Of a stretch of DNA of 64,000 nt, positions 1 through 11,304 are shown one piece after another. Made by a program: the position numbers and the translations under genes. This DNA comes from Cycas panzhihuaensis (Eukaryota > Cycadophyta). The stretch lies in the NCBI GenBank assembly GCA_023213395.1, contig CM041465.1, positions 108,197,741-108,261,740 of the forward strand. The letters are read 5' to 3'. Positions within the stretch are counted from its first letter, which is position 1. Every line of letters starts with the position of its first letter. The notes below the pieces were generated by a model. It ran no database searches. It saw nothing but the letters and a program-made list of their open reading frames with translations, and was not told the origin of the DNA.

Positions 1-175
1 ATTTTCAGTATCATTTGGAATATCCATGATCTGTAAAATTCTCGTGATCTGGTATCTCAGTGCTTTTAAAAATCTGCCGTGGTAATTTCACATTTATTGC
101 AAAACTGCCACATGGCTTGCACCTTGTTTCTCTCCCAGCTACGCCCTAATCGCCCACTTTAGGGTTTTTCTTGAG

Positions 176-183
176 TACTTAAG
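176..183 (+). promoter_or_regulatory. LTR TATA-like box, element A 5' LTR
   Basis: TACTTAAG sits about 650 bp into the LTR, just downstream of a conserved AGGGTTT block. The same position holds TACTTAAG at 35,018 and 14,536, TGCTTAAG at 4,997, and a TATTTAAG-like variant in the minus-strand LTR of E near 45,220. Retention in diverged copies suggests the U3 core promoter; transcription start is not visible from sequence. Confidence 0.45.
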
Positions 184-1322
184 CCCTTTTTGGCTCATTT
201 TTAAGGATTCTTTGGCTCACTTTTGGGATTGCTCTCAAGGAAACATCATCCTGCCCTGCTCTTCTCTGCTGTCTGCTGCTGCTACTGGACCAACGTCCCT
301 CCTTTAGCGCCCAACTCTCCTTTGGCGTGGCTGAGACATTCTCCCAGCCCCTCAAACGCCTTGGAGAGAGCCCCTTTGGAGTGGATTCTAGTTAATCTTT
401 GCCCAGGCAGCCCACAAGCACCCCAAGTGCAGGTGTTTTCCATCACATCTCCATAGCAGGGTCTCAAACTTGCTCTACTTCAGATCTGGGCTGATTTCTC
501 AGCCCCTCTTCACTGCTCCTTGGCTGAGACAAACCCCTTGCCTCTCCTTTTCAGGTATTCCTTGTTTTGTACTGGTTTTTCTTGTGATATTTATGCTTAA
601 GCTTGTTTGCTCTTACTTGTTTCTTGAGAGTTGGTTTTCCTCCCTTTTGAGGACTGCTATACCACTCTTTCTATGCTTCTTGCCTACGTTTGCTGCTCAA
701 GGCAGTGGCGTTGAGGGGTGGCATAGGTTTTGGAGAGGAGCTGGGTGGATTCCGTACCACCTTCCACGCTCCCTAAGCGGCTCTAAGCCCTCCAAAGCCT
801 CCCTCTCGCCCCGTGCTGCCCTTGGCTTGCAAACAAGGGTTTGAAGGCTCCCTTTGGTTGCCCAAACCGGTATTTGTCACAAGTTGTAGCGCTGATTTGG
901 GGCCTTTTGCTCAGGTTTGGGCATCACCCATAAGTCCCAACCGCCGGTTTTTGCTTCAACTTTTCTTCCTGGTCACCCGGTTTGCTCCTCATAGCATCCC
1001 GGTTAGCCGCGGGTGTCCTTGGGCTTCTCCTTGCCCTTTTTATAGCTGTTTCCAGCCCTTGCTCTTGCCTTTATCCTCGCTACCTCGTGGCTCTTGAGGG
1101 GGGGTTACGGCACCATTTGCAGGAGGTAGGCCACTCCGAGGCTTACCCAATCATCTACTTTCACCTTGGTCTCTTTCTTTTGGTACTTTCATTGTCAGAT
1201 TAGCACTAACACATGTATATTCAGATTCTCGTTTATGTTACTTAGGCATATATTGTTAGAGTTTTGTGTTGCATGTTAGTGTTCTTCCTTCGGGAAGAGA
1301 GAGAGACCGCTATTGCTTACAG

Positions 1323-1367
1323 GTATTTGGGAAGCGGGAAGAACATCGCCCGTTGATCTCGTTACCG
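1323..1367 (+). other. Splice-bounded mini-exon in LTR (A 5' copy)
   Basis: A 45-nt segment preceded by a polypyrimidine-CTTACAG acceptor and followed directly by the donor GTAAGC. Equivalent segments occur at 6,105-6,149 and 15,654-15,698 (B), 36,153-36,197 (A 3' LTR), 27,352-27,397 (D, minus) and 44,015-44,060 (E, minus), all 45-46 nt. The D 3' LTR copy near 19,085-19,130 has damaged splice signals. It lies downstream of the presumed TATA box, so it would be in the transcribed 5' leader. Splicing itself is inferred. Confidence 0.5.
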
Positions 1368-2126
1368 GTAAGCACCTTTGCATGCGTTGTGTTTTTATGC
1401 TGTTTCATTTATTAGTTGGTGCTTCCTTTCTTTCTTTGGTTTCGCATGTGGTTTTCTGGGGAAGGTAAGGAAGTCCCTCTTTCGCTCGCCGCAACATCTT
1501 GCATCCAGTACGTCGTGCAGAGTGGTTGGGTGCTCATCGAGAAGGCTTCTTCATCTCGCACGCCCTCGGTCCAGGTACACGTTTCGTCCCCCTTTGCTAC
1601 CTCTTTTTTCCTTTTATTTCTCTCTTAGTAACTAGCACATTGAAAGATAAAAGGGGAAAATTGGTTTGGTACTTGTTTGCGATTCGTTTGTCTTATTACA
1701 TGTATCTTTACCGTTCATAGGAAAGATTGTAGGAGCCCTCTTCTCCCCTACCTTCCCTTCTCTCTTCTTAACTACACAAGTGCCTTGCTTCTCGCACCAC
1801 TCGTGTACCCGGTTAGGTTGTGTAGGCTTACTCTTGGCCTATCTCCATTAGGCCCTCTCTTCCCCCCTTCTGGCCACCCAAGGGTGGGAGGATCCTACCT
1901 CTAGGTCAACCCAGGTTTTCCCTACACACCTTCATCCCTTGTTTGAAGCGGTGAAGGGTCACTTGATAGTAGCCATACTCCATTGCAGATCCCGAACTCG
2001 CGCTCCAGCGCACGAGGCGCTCTGTGTGATAGTTACTCACCTTTTAGGTTCCACCTTCTATCATTTCACCACTCACTCTTCCCCACACCTATCAGTTAGG
2101 TAGTTATCCCGTAGCGGTAGCGTCCC

Positions 2127-2143
2127 AGTGACCATCTTGGGGG
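2127..2143 (+). promoter_or_regulatory. Primer binding site, element A (degenerate)
   Basis: AGTGACCATCTTGGGGG follows the LTR end and aligns with the better preserved PBS of E (TGGCGACTGTACTGGGGA) and B (TGGCGACCATCTTGAGGGG). The TGGCGACT...TGGGGA form resembles the tRNA-Arg-type PBS I recall for Ogre-like Tat elements; the tRNA assignment is from memory. The first bases are eroded in this copy. Confidence 0.6.
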
Positions 2144-2299
2144 TTTGCCCGATAAGGGAGCTAGTTTCGCTCTCTTTGGTTGGTTTCGCTACTCTTGTGT
2201 GATCCTTTTTATACCTATCTCGATCTCCACGTTGGGCAGCCCCCAACGCGTGTGTTTTACCGCTCTTTCTCTTTTCCTAACATTGTTGGTTGACCTTGC

Positions 2300-4358
2300 A
2301 TGCAACATTTTTCTCATCGTTTGCGCGGTCTACCTCCTTTGTTAGAAGACCCCGAGTATCGCCTTCTTGCCTCGTCGGATTCCGATCCGACTATGGAGGG
2401 ATACTCTTCCGATTGGACCTACCACACTTCAACTTTAGAAACCCATGCCTTTCCTTCTACTATTCCTGGGTCCACCTAAGTGGGTGACGACCCCCTTCAT
2501 TACCCAAATGACCAACACCTTTCACTTGATGCCCATCCTTCTACCCATGCCATGGAAGGATCCGTTCCTCTTGAGGCTTGCCACGTAGTTGGCAATTCTT
2601 GTGAGGAACATTCCGAGGAACCTACTTTGTTCGAGGTTCCGATCACCTCTTATGAGTATGTAGGGACTCCTCATGTTGACGTAGTTGAAGCTCTTAATGA
2701 GTATCACCGTGCGGTACGCTTGCATCCGCATCCTGGATGGCTTGAGGATGCCCTTCGTGGAAGAGCCTCTTCTTCTTCCGCTCCTTCGCTGCATGCCTCA
2801 TCCTCATCCACCCTTCCTGTGACAACAAATCCCTTCGTGCCTACACGTACGTCCCACTCGTTTCCTATTCCTGCAGTGGGGGCACGTGTTACACCTTCCA
2901 TTCCTCATCAAGGTCCTAATGCCTTAGGATCTTCTCATGGTGTGTCTTTCCCTCAATTAAGGGTTAGTATACCCGCTCCTAATCAAACCAATGTGCCATC
3001 TCCTAATATGGCACATGCTGCTCCTAGTAGGCCTATTGGCCCTACTAGCATTCTAATCACTAGTCATGTGGGATCTGCTCCCACACATCCTCCAACCCAG
3101 CACGTTGGTGCTTCCTTCTACATTCCCCCAGGATATACTTCTCAACCTTGGGGCCAGGGTAGAGGAAGCCATCTTCCCGTTTATGGGGTGGATCCACTAC
3201 ACCCATATGGGGTAGCTCCACCTACGGGTGGCCCATATGGGCAAAACCCAGTTCCACATCCCGCTTGCCCGTCTTCTAACGCAATCCCATCCATTGTGCC
3301 TTGAGGGGCAGAGCTCCCTTCCAAGGTGCACCTTCACGCCTCTTTCGATGGGGTGCTTCCTCAAGGAGGGATGGGTGTCCCACCCCTACCCGCTCCTTGT
3401 GCGTTACCTACTTCGACATTCGTTGATCCTACGGTTCAGGCAAGGGCGCGCCCCTTCATAGACTTTAGGTCAACCCCTCTTTCGGTTGAGGTGTTGCGAA
3501 CCAACTTGCTGCCTCATCCCCCTAAAGTTCCTAGATTCGATGGGACATCGTCGCAAGACCCGGCGGAGCATGTCCGTAGTTTTTCTATGGCATGCATTGA
3601 TTACTGGGCTTACGACCACATTTTGATAAAACTTTTCTTGCAATCCCTATAGGGTGATGCCCTCAAATGGTTCTACCGTCTCCCTGCCCACTCAATCCAT
3701 TCATTCCAGTAATTGGTGGACAAGTTCATCAACTATTTTGATGTAGCTTGTCCATTCGAGAGTGGAATGAAGTCCCTTCTCTCGCTCAAACAAGGCCACG
3801 ATGAGATGAATCGTGACTTTCTGCGGCGATTCCACAACTTGCTTCACTCCACTAAGGCAACATTGCAGGAAGCTGAGCGAGACCTTTCGTCGATGCGCCG
3901 TCCTGAAGTTCATATGGAAGTGTTCAAGATGGGGGCGACCACATGTGACTCCACGATCGCCAAGTGCTTGGCGTTGGAGGCTATTGAGATCCAAGCTGGT
4001 CTTAAGAAACCTCTTAAGCCCTCACAACACCGTGAGGGACCACCCCCTACCAAGGATAACAAACCTTCCCAACCAACTCAGTCTTCCTCTCATCCTACCG
4101 AGAGGACTTTAGACCCTCTCACATTAGCTATACGCTTATTCGAGCGTATGATAAAGGAGCTCAAGCTTCAAGGTCCTTCATCCCCTACATCAAACAAACA
4201 AGTCCAACAAACTACCCAAGCTCCTCTTCCCAGGAATGGAAATGCCCAGTCCTCTCAAGCGAGAAGGTCCAACCCTCCGCTTGAGAAGAAGTGGTGCTTC
4301 ATTCATGGGGATTGCTTCCACGATGATTCGCGTTATAGGGCCCAGCATCCAAAGGATC
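2300..4358 (+). pseudogene. gag: Element A gag, 5' part (interrupted by element B)
   Basis: Structural gag polyprotein of a Ty3/gypsy element. The start ATG at 2,300 is supported because B (7,078), D (26,433) and E (42,977) have the homologous ATG, followed by an RFSRRLRGLPPLLEDP-like N-terminus. A proline/serine-rich region follows (about 2,480-3,440), then the retrotransposon gag domain (about 3,530-3,990: VPRFDGTSSQDP, GDALKWFYRLP, LVDKFINYF) and a tail with IHGDCFHDDSRYRAQ. That tail is a C-x2-H-x4-H-x4-C knuckle whose last Cys is Tyr here. In-frame stops occur near 2,477, 3,302, 3,650 and 3,710, all single-base changes from sense codons in sister copies. The frame breaks at 4,358 where B begins and continues at 16,447. 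Confidence 0.85.
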
Positions 4359-4360
4359 TT

Positions 4361-6905
4361 TGTTTCTAACCACGGGAATGGATACGGAATCACCGACTCA
4401 GGTAAGTGCAGGTATGTCTCTTGCATTATCATCGCTTTCTTTTACTGGATGTTTGCTTGCGTATCTGCATGTGTATGACTTTGTGGGCGACCTTGTAGTC
4501 GTCCACACTTATTTTAGCCTATGGCGACTATAGCGAGGCACACTCCCGAGTGTGGCACCACAGTGACCGTATTGCTTCCGCATCGCCCTCCTCGCTCCGG
4601 GATCCACTAGGTTTGTGCCACCTCACTTGGTGTGATGACTCATCATCGTTTGGTCAACTTGCCACCCCACTCGAGCCCTATTTTTGCTCCTTTGGACCCG
4701 TTTTGTTGGCTTGTTTACTCCTGGGTGGGTGTTTTAGCATTATGTCAGCCTTTTCGGTTAAATGCCCCCAACACAGGTGGTTGGTGGGCCCCATTCTCTG
4801 CCCTAGGCACATCTGCATTTGGATTTTTGATGCCATTTGGAATATCCATGACGCGAATATTCCGTGATCTGTATCTCAGATTATTTTTTAAAATCCAATG
4901 TGGCAATTTCGCATTTATTGCGAAACTGCCACGTGGCTCGCGCTTTATTTCTCCTCCAGCTGCGCCCTAATCGCACGGTTTAGGGTTTTGCTTGAGTGCT
5001 TAAGCCCTTTTTGGCTCATTTTCAAAGATCTTTTGGCTCACTTTTGAAGTTGCTCTCAAGAAAAACACTCTCCTGCTCTGCTCTTCTCTGCTTGTTTTTC
5101 TTTTGGTGGACTGCACCTCTTCATACTGGCCCACTCTCCTTTGGCTCGTGAGACATTCTCTGACCCCTCAAACGCCTTGGAGGGCTCCTTTGAAGCGGTT
5201 TCAGTGGTTTCTACCAGGCGATCTGAGTTCCCGTTTGCAGTGTTTCCGTCACACCCGTAGCGAGGGCTTCAAGCTGCTCCACTCGGATCTAGGCTATTTT
5301 TCGGCCCTTCTTGACATCCTTTAGGTGAGGCAAATCCCTTGCCTCCCCTCCCCAGGTACTCTTCATTTTGCATTTGTCTTTTGTGATATTTATGCTTCAG
5401 CTTATTTGTTCCTACATGTTTCATGAGAGTTAGTTTTCCTCCCTTTGGAGGTGTTCTACCACTCTCCACTGCTTCTTACTGCGTTCTTTGTCAAAGGCGT
5501 TGAGGGTTGCATAGGTTTTGGAGAGGAGGCTGGGTGGATTCCGTACCACCTTCCACGCTCCTAGGCGGCTCTTAGCCCCCAAAACCTCCCTCTCGCCTCG
5601 TGCTTCTCTTGGCTTGTAAACAAGGGTTTGAAGGCTCCTTTGTCGCCCAAACCAGTGACATCACAAGTTGCGGCTGATTTGGGACCCTTTGTTTAAGTTT
5701 GGGTGCCATCCATAGGCCCCAACTACGGGTTCTTGCTTCACCCTTGCTCCACGGTCACCCGGTTTGCTCCCCATAGCATCCCGGCCCCCCGTGGGTATCT
5801 TTGGGTCTCTCTTGCCCCTTTTTTTCAACTATTTTTCCAGCCTTGGTTCTTGACTTTCTCCTCGCTGCCTTGTGGATCCTGGGGGGAGGTTGGGGCACCT
5901 TTTGCGGGAAGTAGGCCACTCCGAGGCTTGCCTTGTTGTTTCCTTTTATTTGGATCACTTTCCTTTGGTATTTTCCTTATTGGACTAACGCTAACGCATG
6001 TATATTTAGACTCTTGCTTATGTTGCTAGACATATATCGTTAGATCTTTGCATTGCATGTTAGTGCTCTTTCTTCGGGAAGAGGGAGACCCTTGTTGCTT
6101 ACAGGTACTCGAGACGCGCGGAGAACGTTGCCCGTTGGCCTCTCTACCGGTAAGTGCTCGTTGCATGTATCATGTTTTATGCTATCTCATTTACTAGTTA
6201 GCGGTCCTTTCCTTCCTTTGGTATTGCATTTACTTTTAGGGAGGGTAAGGAACCCCCTTTTGTCCGCCGCTGCATCCCGCATCCGGTACGTCGTGCGGAG
6301 TGGTTGGGTGCTCCTCGTGGAGGCTACGTCATTTCGCACGCCTTCGGCCCAGGTGCACGCTTCCTTTCCTCTTCGCTACCCTGGTTCTTCCTTTTATTCT
6401 TTTCTTAGTAATTAGAACATTGAAAGATTAAAAGGAGAAATTGCTTTTGTATTTGTTTGCGACTTGTTTGCTTTGTTGCATGCAACCTCTATTATCCGTA
6501 GGAAAGGTTGTAAGAGTTTTCTTTGTCCTTATCTTTCCTTCCTTCTCCTTAACTGCACGAGCGTATTGCTTCCCGCATCGCTCGTATATCCGGTCAGGTT
6601 GTGTAGGATTGCTTTTGGCCTGTCTCCAGTAGGCCTTCTCTTCCCCTCTTCTGGCCACCCAAGGGTGGGAGGGTCCTATTCCCAGGTCAACTCAGGTTCA
6701 TCCTACGTACCTTCGCCCCTTGATCGAGGTGGGGAAGGGTCGCCCAATAGTAGCCATACTCTATTGCAGATCCTGAACTCGCGCTCCGGCGCACGGGGCG
6801 CTCTGCGTGGTAGTTACCCGCCTTTTAGGTTCTACTTTCTATCATTTCATCACTTACTCCTCCCACGCCTATCAGTTAGGTAGTTATCCTGTAGCAGCGT
6901 GTCTA
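4361..6905 (+). repeat. Element B 5' LTR
   Basis: A 2.5-kb LTR starting TGTTTC and ending near GTCTA, directly before the PBS. The TG start matches the LTR starts at 34,371 (A), 20,811 (D, minus) and 45,842 (E, minus). TATA-like TGCTTAAG lies at 4,997-5,004 and the mini-exon at 6,105-6,149. A GTAAG donor-like site lies at 4,402, 41 bp from the LTR start, and is shared with A and E. Confidence 0.9.
6105..6149 (+). other. Splice-bounded mini-exon in LTR (B 5' copy)
   Basis: 45 nt between a GCTTACAG acceptor and a GTAAGTG donor. It is the same length and has the same boundaries as the A copies. The internal sequence differs at many positions while both splice signals stay intact. Confidence 0.5.
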
Positions 6906-6906
6906 C

Positions 6907-6924
6907 TGGCGACCATCTTGAGGG
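6907..6924 (+). promoter_or_regulatory. Primer binding site, element B
   Basis: TGGCGACCATCTTGAGGG begins two bases after the LTR end. The first seven bases agree with the E PBS; the middle has diverged. Confidence 0.65.
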
Positions 6925-7077
6925 GCCCGATGAGGGAGCTAGTCTCGCTCTCTTCGGTTGGTTTCGCTACTCTTGTGTAATCCTTTTCATACTTACCTTC
7001 ATTCCCACGTTGGGCACCCCCCAACGCGTGTGTTTTACCGCTTTTTCTCCTTTCCTAACATTGTCGGTTGACTTTGC

Positions 7078-9660
7078 ATGCGACGTTTCTCTCGTCGTTT
7101 GCGCGGTCTACCTCCTTTGTTAGAGGACCCCGAGTGTCGCCTTCTTGCCTCGTCGGATTCCGATCTGACTATGGAGGGATACTCTTCCGATTGGACCTAC
7201 TATACTTGACCATGAAACCCATGCCCTTCCTCCTATTATTCCTGGGTCCACCCAAGAGGGTGACGACCCCTTTATTATCAAATGACCAACACCTTTCTTT
7301 CGATGCTCATCCTTCTACCCACAGGTGGAAGGACCTTCCTCTTGAGGGTTGCCACGTAGTTGGCAATTCTTATGAGGAACGTTCCAAGGATCCTACCTTG
7401 TTTGAGGTTCCGATCACCTCTTACGAGTGTATTGGGACTGCTCCTGTTGACGTAGTTGAAGCTTTCAATGAGTGTTCTTGCCGCAACACGCTTGCAACCG
7501 CGTCCTAGGTGGTTTGAGGATGTTCTTCATGGAGGGGCCTCTTCCTCTTCTGCTCCCCCACCTCATGCTTCATCCTCATCCACCCTTCCTATGACCACAA
7601 ATCCCTTCATGCCTACACGTACGTCCCACTCGTTCCCTGCAGTGGGGGCGTGCGTGGCACCTCAATCCGCCTCTCATCAAGGTCCTAATGCCTTAGGATC
7701 TTCTCGTGTGTGTCTTTCCCTCAACCGAGAGTTAGCATACCCGCTCTAATCAAACCAATGTGCCATCTCCTAATGTGGCGCATACCATCCCTAGTAGGCC
7801 TATTGGCCCTACTAGCTTTCCAACCACTAGTCACGTGGGATCCGCTCCCACGCATCCTCCGACCAAAGACGTTGGTGCTTCCTTTTCGTTCCCCGGGATA
7901 TACCTCTCAACCTTGGGGGCAGGGTAGAGGAAGCCGTCTTCCCGTTTATGGGGTGGATCTGCTACACCCATATGGGGTTGCTCCACCTATGGGTGGCCCA
8001 TATAGGCGAAACCCGGTTCCACATCCGTCTTGCCCTTCTTCCAGTGCAATCCCATCTGTTGTGCCTTCATGAGGGGCAGGCTCCCTTCAGGCGCTTACCC
8101 CCACGCCTCTTTTCAGCAAGGGGCGCTTCCCCAAGGAGGGATGGGTGTTCCACCCCCACCCGCTCCTTGTGCGTTACCTGCCGACATTCGTTGATCCTAC
8201 GGTTCGTGGCGGCGCCTTCATGGACTTTAGGTCAACCCTCTTTGGTTGAGGCGTTGCGAACCAACTTGCGCCTCATCCCCAAGTTCCTAGATTCGATGGG
8301 ACTTCGTCAGAAGACCGGCGGAGCATGTCCGTAGTTTTTCTATGGCATGCATCAATTCTTGGGCTTCGACCATATTTTGATGAAACTATTTCCTAGATCC
8401 TTGCGGTGGCGCCCTCAAATGGTTCTACAGTCTCCGCCCATTCGATCCATTCATTCCGGAATTGGTGGATGAGTTCATTAACTATTTTGATGTAGCTCGT
8501 CCATTCGAGGCGGAATGAAGTCTCTTCTCTCGCTCAAACAAGGTCACGATGAGATGAATCGTGACTTTGTCGGCGATTCCATGACTTGCTTCACTCCACT
8601 AAGGCAACATTGCGGCATTTGAGCGAGACCTATTCGTCAATGCGCCGTCCCAAGTCCACGTGGAAGTCCTCAAGATGGGGGCGACCACATGTGATTCCGC
8701 GATCGCCAAGTGCTTGGCGTTGGAGGCTATTGAGATCCAAGCGGGTCTCAAGAAACCTCTTAAGCCCTCACGGTAGTGAGGCACCACCCCACCAAAGATA
8801 CCAAACCTTCCCGGTAAGCGGTCTTCCTCTCATCCCAAGAGGACTTTAGACCCTCTCACATCAGCTATACGCTCATTTGAGCGTACGATGAAGGAGCTCA
8901 AGCTTCAAGCTCCTTCATCCCCTACGTCAAACAAGCAAGTCCAACAAACTACCCAAGCTCCTCTTCCCAGGAATGGAAACGCCCAGTCCTCTCAAGCGAG
9001 GAGGTCTGACCCCCCGCTTGAGAAGAAGTGGTGCTCCATTCATGGGGATTGCTTCCACGACAATTCGTGTTGTAGGGCCCAGCATCCAAAGGATGCCCCT
9101 CGACGTGATTCTTCTCCCAAACAGGCCTCAAGGCCTAATTTGGATCAACCAGTTCATAAGGATCCGTTCCCTAAGCACGGGGAACGTGATCACAAAACCC
9201 AAACCAAGAACAACCGTAACCAAGGAAGATCACTGGATCCCCGCCCTTCCCGCGATAAAGGGAAGGACGCTAGGAATTCTTCTTCCTCTTCTCGTTCTCC
9301 TAGTCGTCGCACCCCGTCGCCTTCACGACCCCGTAACAGGGGGAAGAAGGTGATCGGTTGTGAAGCAACTCCTACTTTTGCCCTTATGCGATCTCAGCTG
9401 CTAAGGAAGCGGTGGAGCTTTGTCCTCCGCTCCTTGAGCCCTCTTGGGAGACCCTTCCTCCGAGTCCTCTTTCCCAAGGCTATTCACATGCATGGGGTCG
9501 TTCACGACTTAGAAGGGCACTTACCCAACCCTCTTGGGAAGGGTAAGCTTTTCTCGATCGTGGGCGAGCTCCATACGATCGGCTGCAGGAATGTCCTTGA
9601 TGGACGTTCTGAGGAGTTGTCCCGAGCAACGGGCCCTCCTCCTAGAAGATTTAGGATCAA
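7078..9660 (+). pseudogene. gag: Element B gag (frameshifted)
   Basis: Starts at ATG 7,078 with an MRRFSRRLRGLPP-type N-terminus and runs through the Pro/Ser-rich region (7,500-8,200), the gag domain (about 8,280-8,770, recognisable in pieces such as MKSLLSLKQGHDEMNRDF) and the tail. The CHHC knuckle CSIHGDCFHDNSCC near 9,033-9,078 keeps all four metal ligands. A basic Arg/Ser stretch with SSRSPSRRTPSPSRPR follows (about 9,290-9,340). Many 1-5-bp deletions relative to A and E break the frame, for example around 8,210-8,310. It cannot encode a full gag as it stands. Confidence 0.85.
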
Positions 9661-10200
9661 GTGACGTACCTGTCCACGCTTTGGGTGTCGCCCAAGGTGG
9701 TGGACCCGCTATTTCCTTTGATCCTAAGGATCTTCCCCCTGCCGGTGAAAGGGAACATCAGTGGAACTTCCCATTCACCATCACCATCGATACGCCTGAT
9801 TGTACTCTTCGAAGAACTATTGTCAACAACGGTTCTTCCGTCAATGCCATGCCCTTGCGTGTCATGCAAGAGCTTGGTATTTCTGCCTTGGAACTCGTTC
9901 CCTGGTGATGCCAAGGGTATGACGGTAGAGAGAAGACCCCTCTGGGATCTGTCGCGCTTCTGCTTACCCTTGAGGGTAAGACCGTTCTCGCCGATGTTGT
10001 AGTCCTTGACGTTGATGTGGACTACAACCTCCTTCTTGGTCATCCATGGCTCGATCAAATGGGAGCCGTGTGCTCGACCCTTTGGGGACAACTTAAATTC
10101 GTCCATGATGGACGAATGAGAGTGATCCCCCGTGAACGCCCTTTTACTAAACAAACTCGCTCTACCAGTTCGACAAACCAAGGTTCATCCACTCATGCCT
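9661..10200 (+). pseudogene. pol: Element B aspartic protease, active-site mutated
   Basis: Retropepsin that would process the gag-pol polyprotein. It is recognised by FTITIDTPDCTL, the active-site region and the flap/terminal motif DYNLLLGHPWLD (about 10,020-10,055) followed by LKFVHDGRMRVI. The catalytic Asp of the family motif V-D-N-G-S-S is Asn here (IVNNGSS, about 9,818-9,838), a G-to-A change. A TGA at about 9,906 replaces the Arg of PWRCQGYDG seen in A (CGA to TGA). Either change should abolish activity. Confidence 0.8.
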
Positions 10201-10499
10201 CGGCTTGCTCTATTGGGATACCTAACCCGTCCGAAGAAGACCACGCGTCTTCTCCTCCTAGTCTCACGCGATTCGCCCCTATTGGCGTTGGGAGTTCTGG
10301 TACCTCACTTCGTTCGGCGATGATGAGTCGCTCGGCGAAGACGAGGATTGTCCTCACCCGTCTCTTTCCTCGCGCCAATAGGTCGCACTGCTTGTTCTAG
10401 ATCCCCACTAGAACCCCTCTCATTGGTGAGGCTAGCCCTTCGTGTGTGTCGCGTCATCGCTCGTGTTGACACTTTGTCGGTATTTCTCCTCTTTCATTA

Positions 10500-11070
10500 C
10501 CCCTGTAGGTAATGGTTTTGAGGAATTGCCTTTCACTCCTTCGAGGTCACCTTCGCTTTTTCCTTGATTTAGTGAGGAAGCCGAGCAACCCGATGGTCAT
10601 CACGGTCCCATTCTTGTCGCTCCCTCGGCGCTTCTCCTACTCAGTAAGGTCATCCATGGGGTGGATTATTTCGAGGACGATGAAGCCCTGCTCAAGCATC
10701 TAGCAGGCCTTGCGCCTAACCTGCCTTCTGGTCACCACCGGCTTGGTCACCAGAAGATCCTCGCGGTCGGATCCACGCTTGCTGATCTGATCCTGTCTCC
10801 TATTCCTCCTCCTCCCGTTGATCTTGCCCCTCTCCACTTCGAGGAGGGAAATGCCATGTGCATGGGGGCAACTCAAGACGTAGTCTTGGCCCCGGGCAAG
10901 GTCATTAAGGTTGGGTTGGAATGCTCTCCTGATGAGATAAGGGAATACTCCCTTCTGTTCCAGGAGTTTCGAGATATTTTCGCGTGGGATTATGCTGACA
11001 TGAAGGGAATCGACCCCTCGATTGTCACTCATAATCTCACCACCCTTCCTGGCGCCATACAATGCGGAAG
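10500..11070 (+). pseudogene. pol: Element B protease-RT linker
   Basis: Continues pol with the acidic segment YFEDDEALLKHLAG (about 10,660) and the EYSLLFQEFRDIFAWDYADM (about 10,950) to VTHNLTTLPGA segment. The latter lies immediately upstream of the RT domain in Tat-type pol. Frame is intact from about 10,661 to 11,060 but shifted relative to the protease. Confidence 0.7.
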
Positions 11071-11304
11071 CAGCGTCCCCTTCACCCGAAGCTCTCTGCC
11101 GCCGTCAAGATGGAGGTAGAGAAGCTTCTAGACGCTGAGCTCGAATATCTCCATGACCGTTTGACCAAATTCAAACCCCGATGGGTTGGTCCCTTTGTCA
11201 TTATCGAATCCCTCGATAATGGTGCTTCTGAGATAGCCACCCTGGAAGGGCTCGAATTTGAGAAAGCCATTAATGGGATGTTCCTTAAGAAGTTTTACGT
11301 ATGA
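11062..11304 (+). pseudogene. pol: Element B RT N-terminus fused to integrase C-terminus
   Basis: A short open frame reads RPLHPKLSAAVKMEVEKLLDA, the start of the RT domain, then jumps at about 11,137-11,142 to EYLHDRLTKFKPRWVGPF and ends INGMFLKKFYV. The second half is the GPY/F-type integrase C-terminus, complete to its stop. The whole RT catalytic core, the first RNase H and the integrase zinc finger and DDE core are absent. D has the identical join at 22,446-22,452, so this is an inherited deletion, not a local accident. Confidence 0.85.

Larger units (their letters stand above)
1..2125 (+). repeat. Element A 5' LTR (5' end outside window)
   Basis: This stretch matches 34,850-36,955 closely from end to end, and also the LTRs of B, D and E. 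By comparison with the 3' LTR about 480 bp are missing to the left. It ends near GCGTCC at 2,120-2,125, followed by a degenerate PBS. A TACTTAAG TATA-like box lies at 176-183, after a CCCTAAT...AGGGTTT segment. No coding capacity is convincing: the reading frames found here are broken in sister LTR copies. It carries the splice-like mini-exon at 1,323-1,367. Confidence 0.9.

Noticed and set aside
470-844. A 124-codon frame with hydrophobic segments, possible membrane or env-like protein
   Set aside because: It lies wholly in the LTR. The same LTR segment in B, D and E does not keep the frame, and no domain is recognisable.
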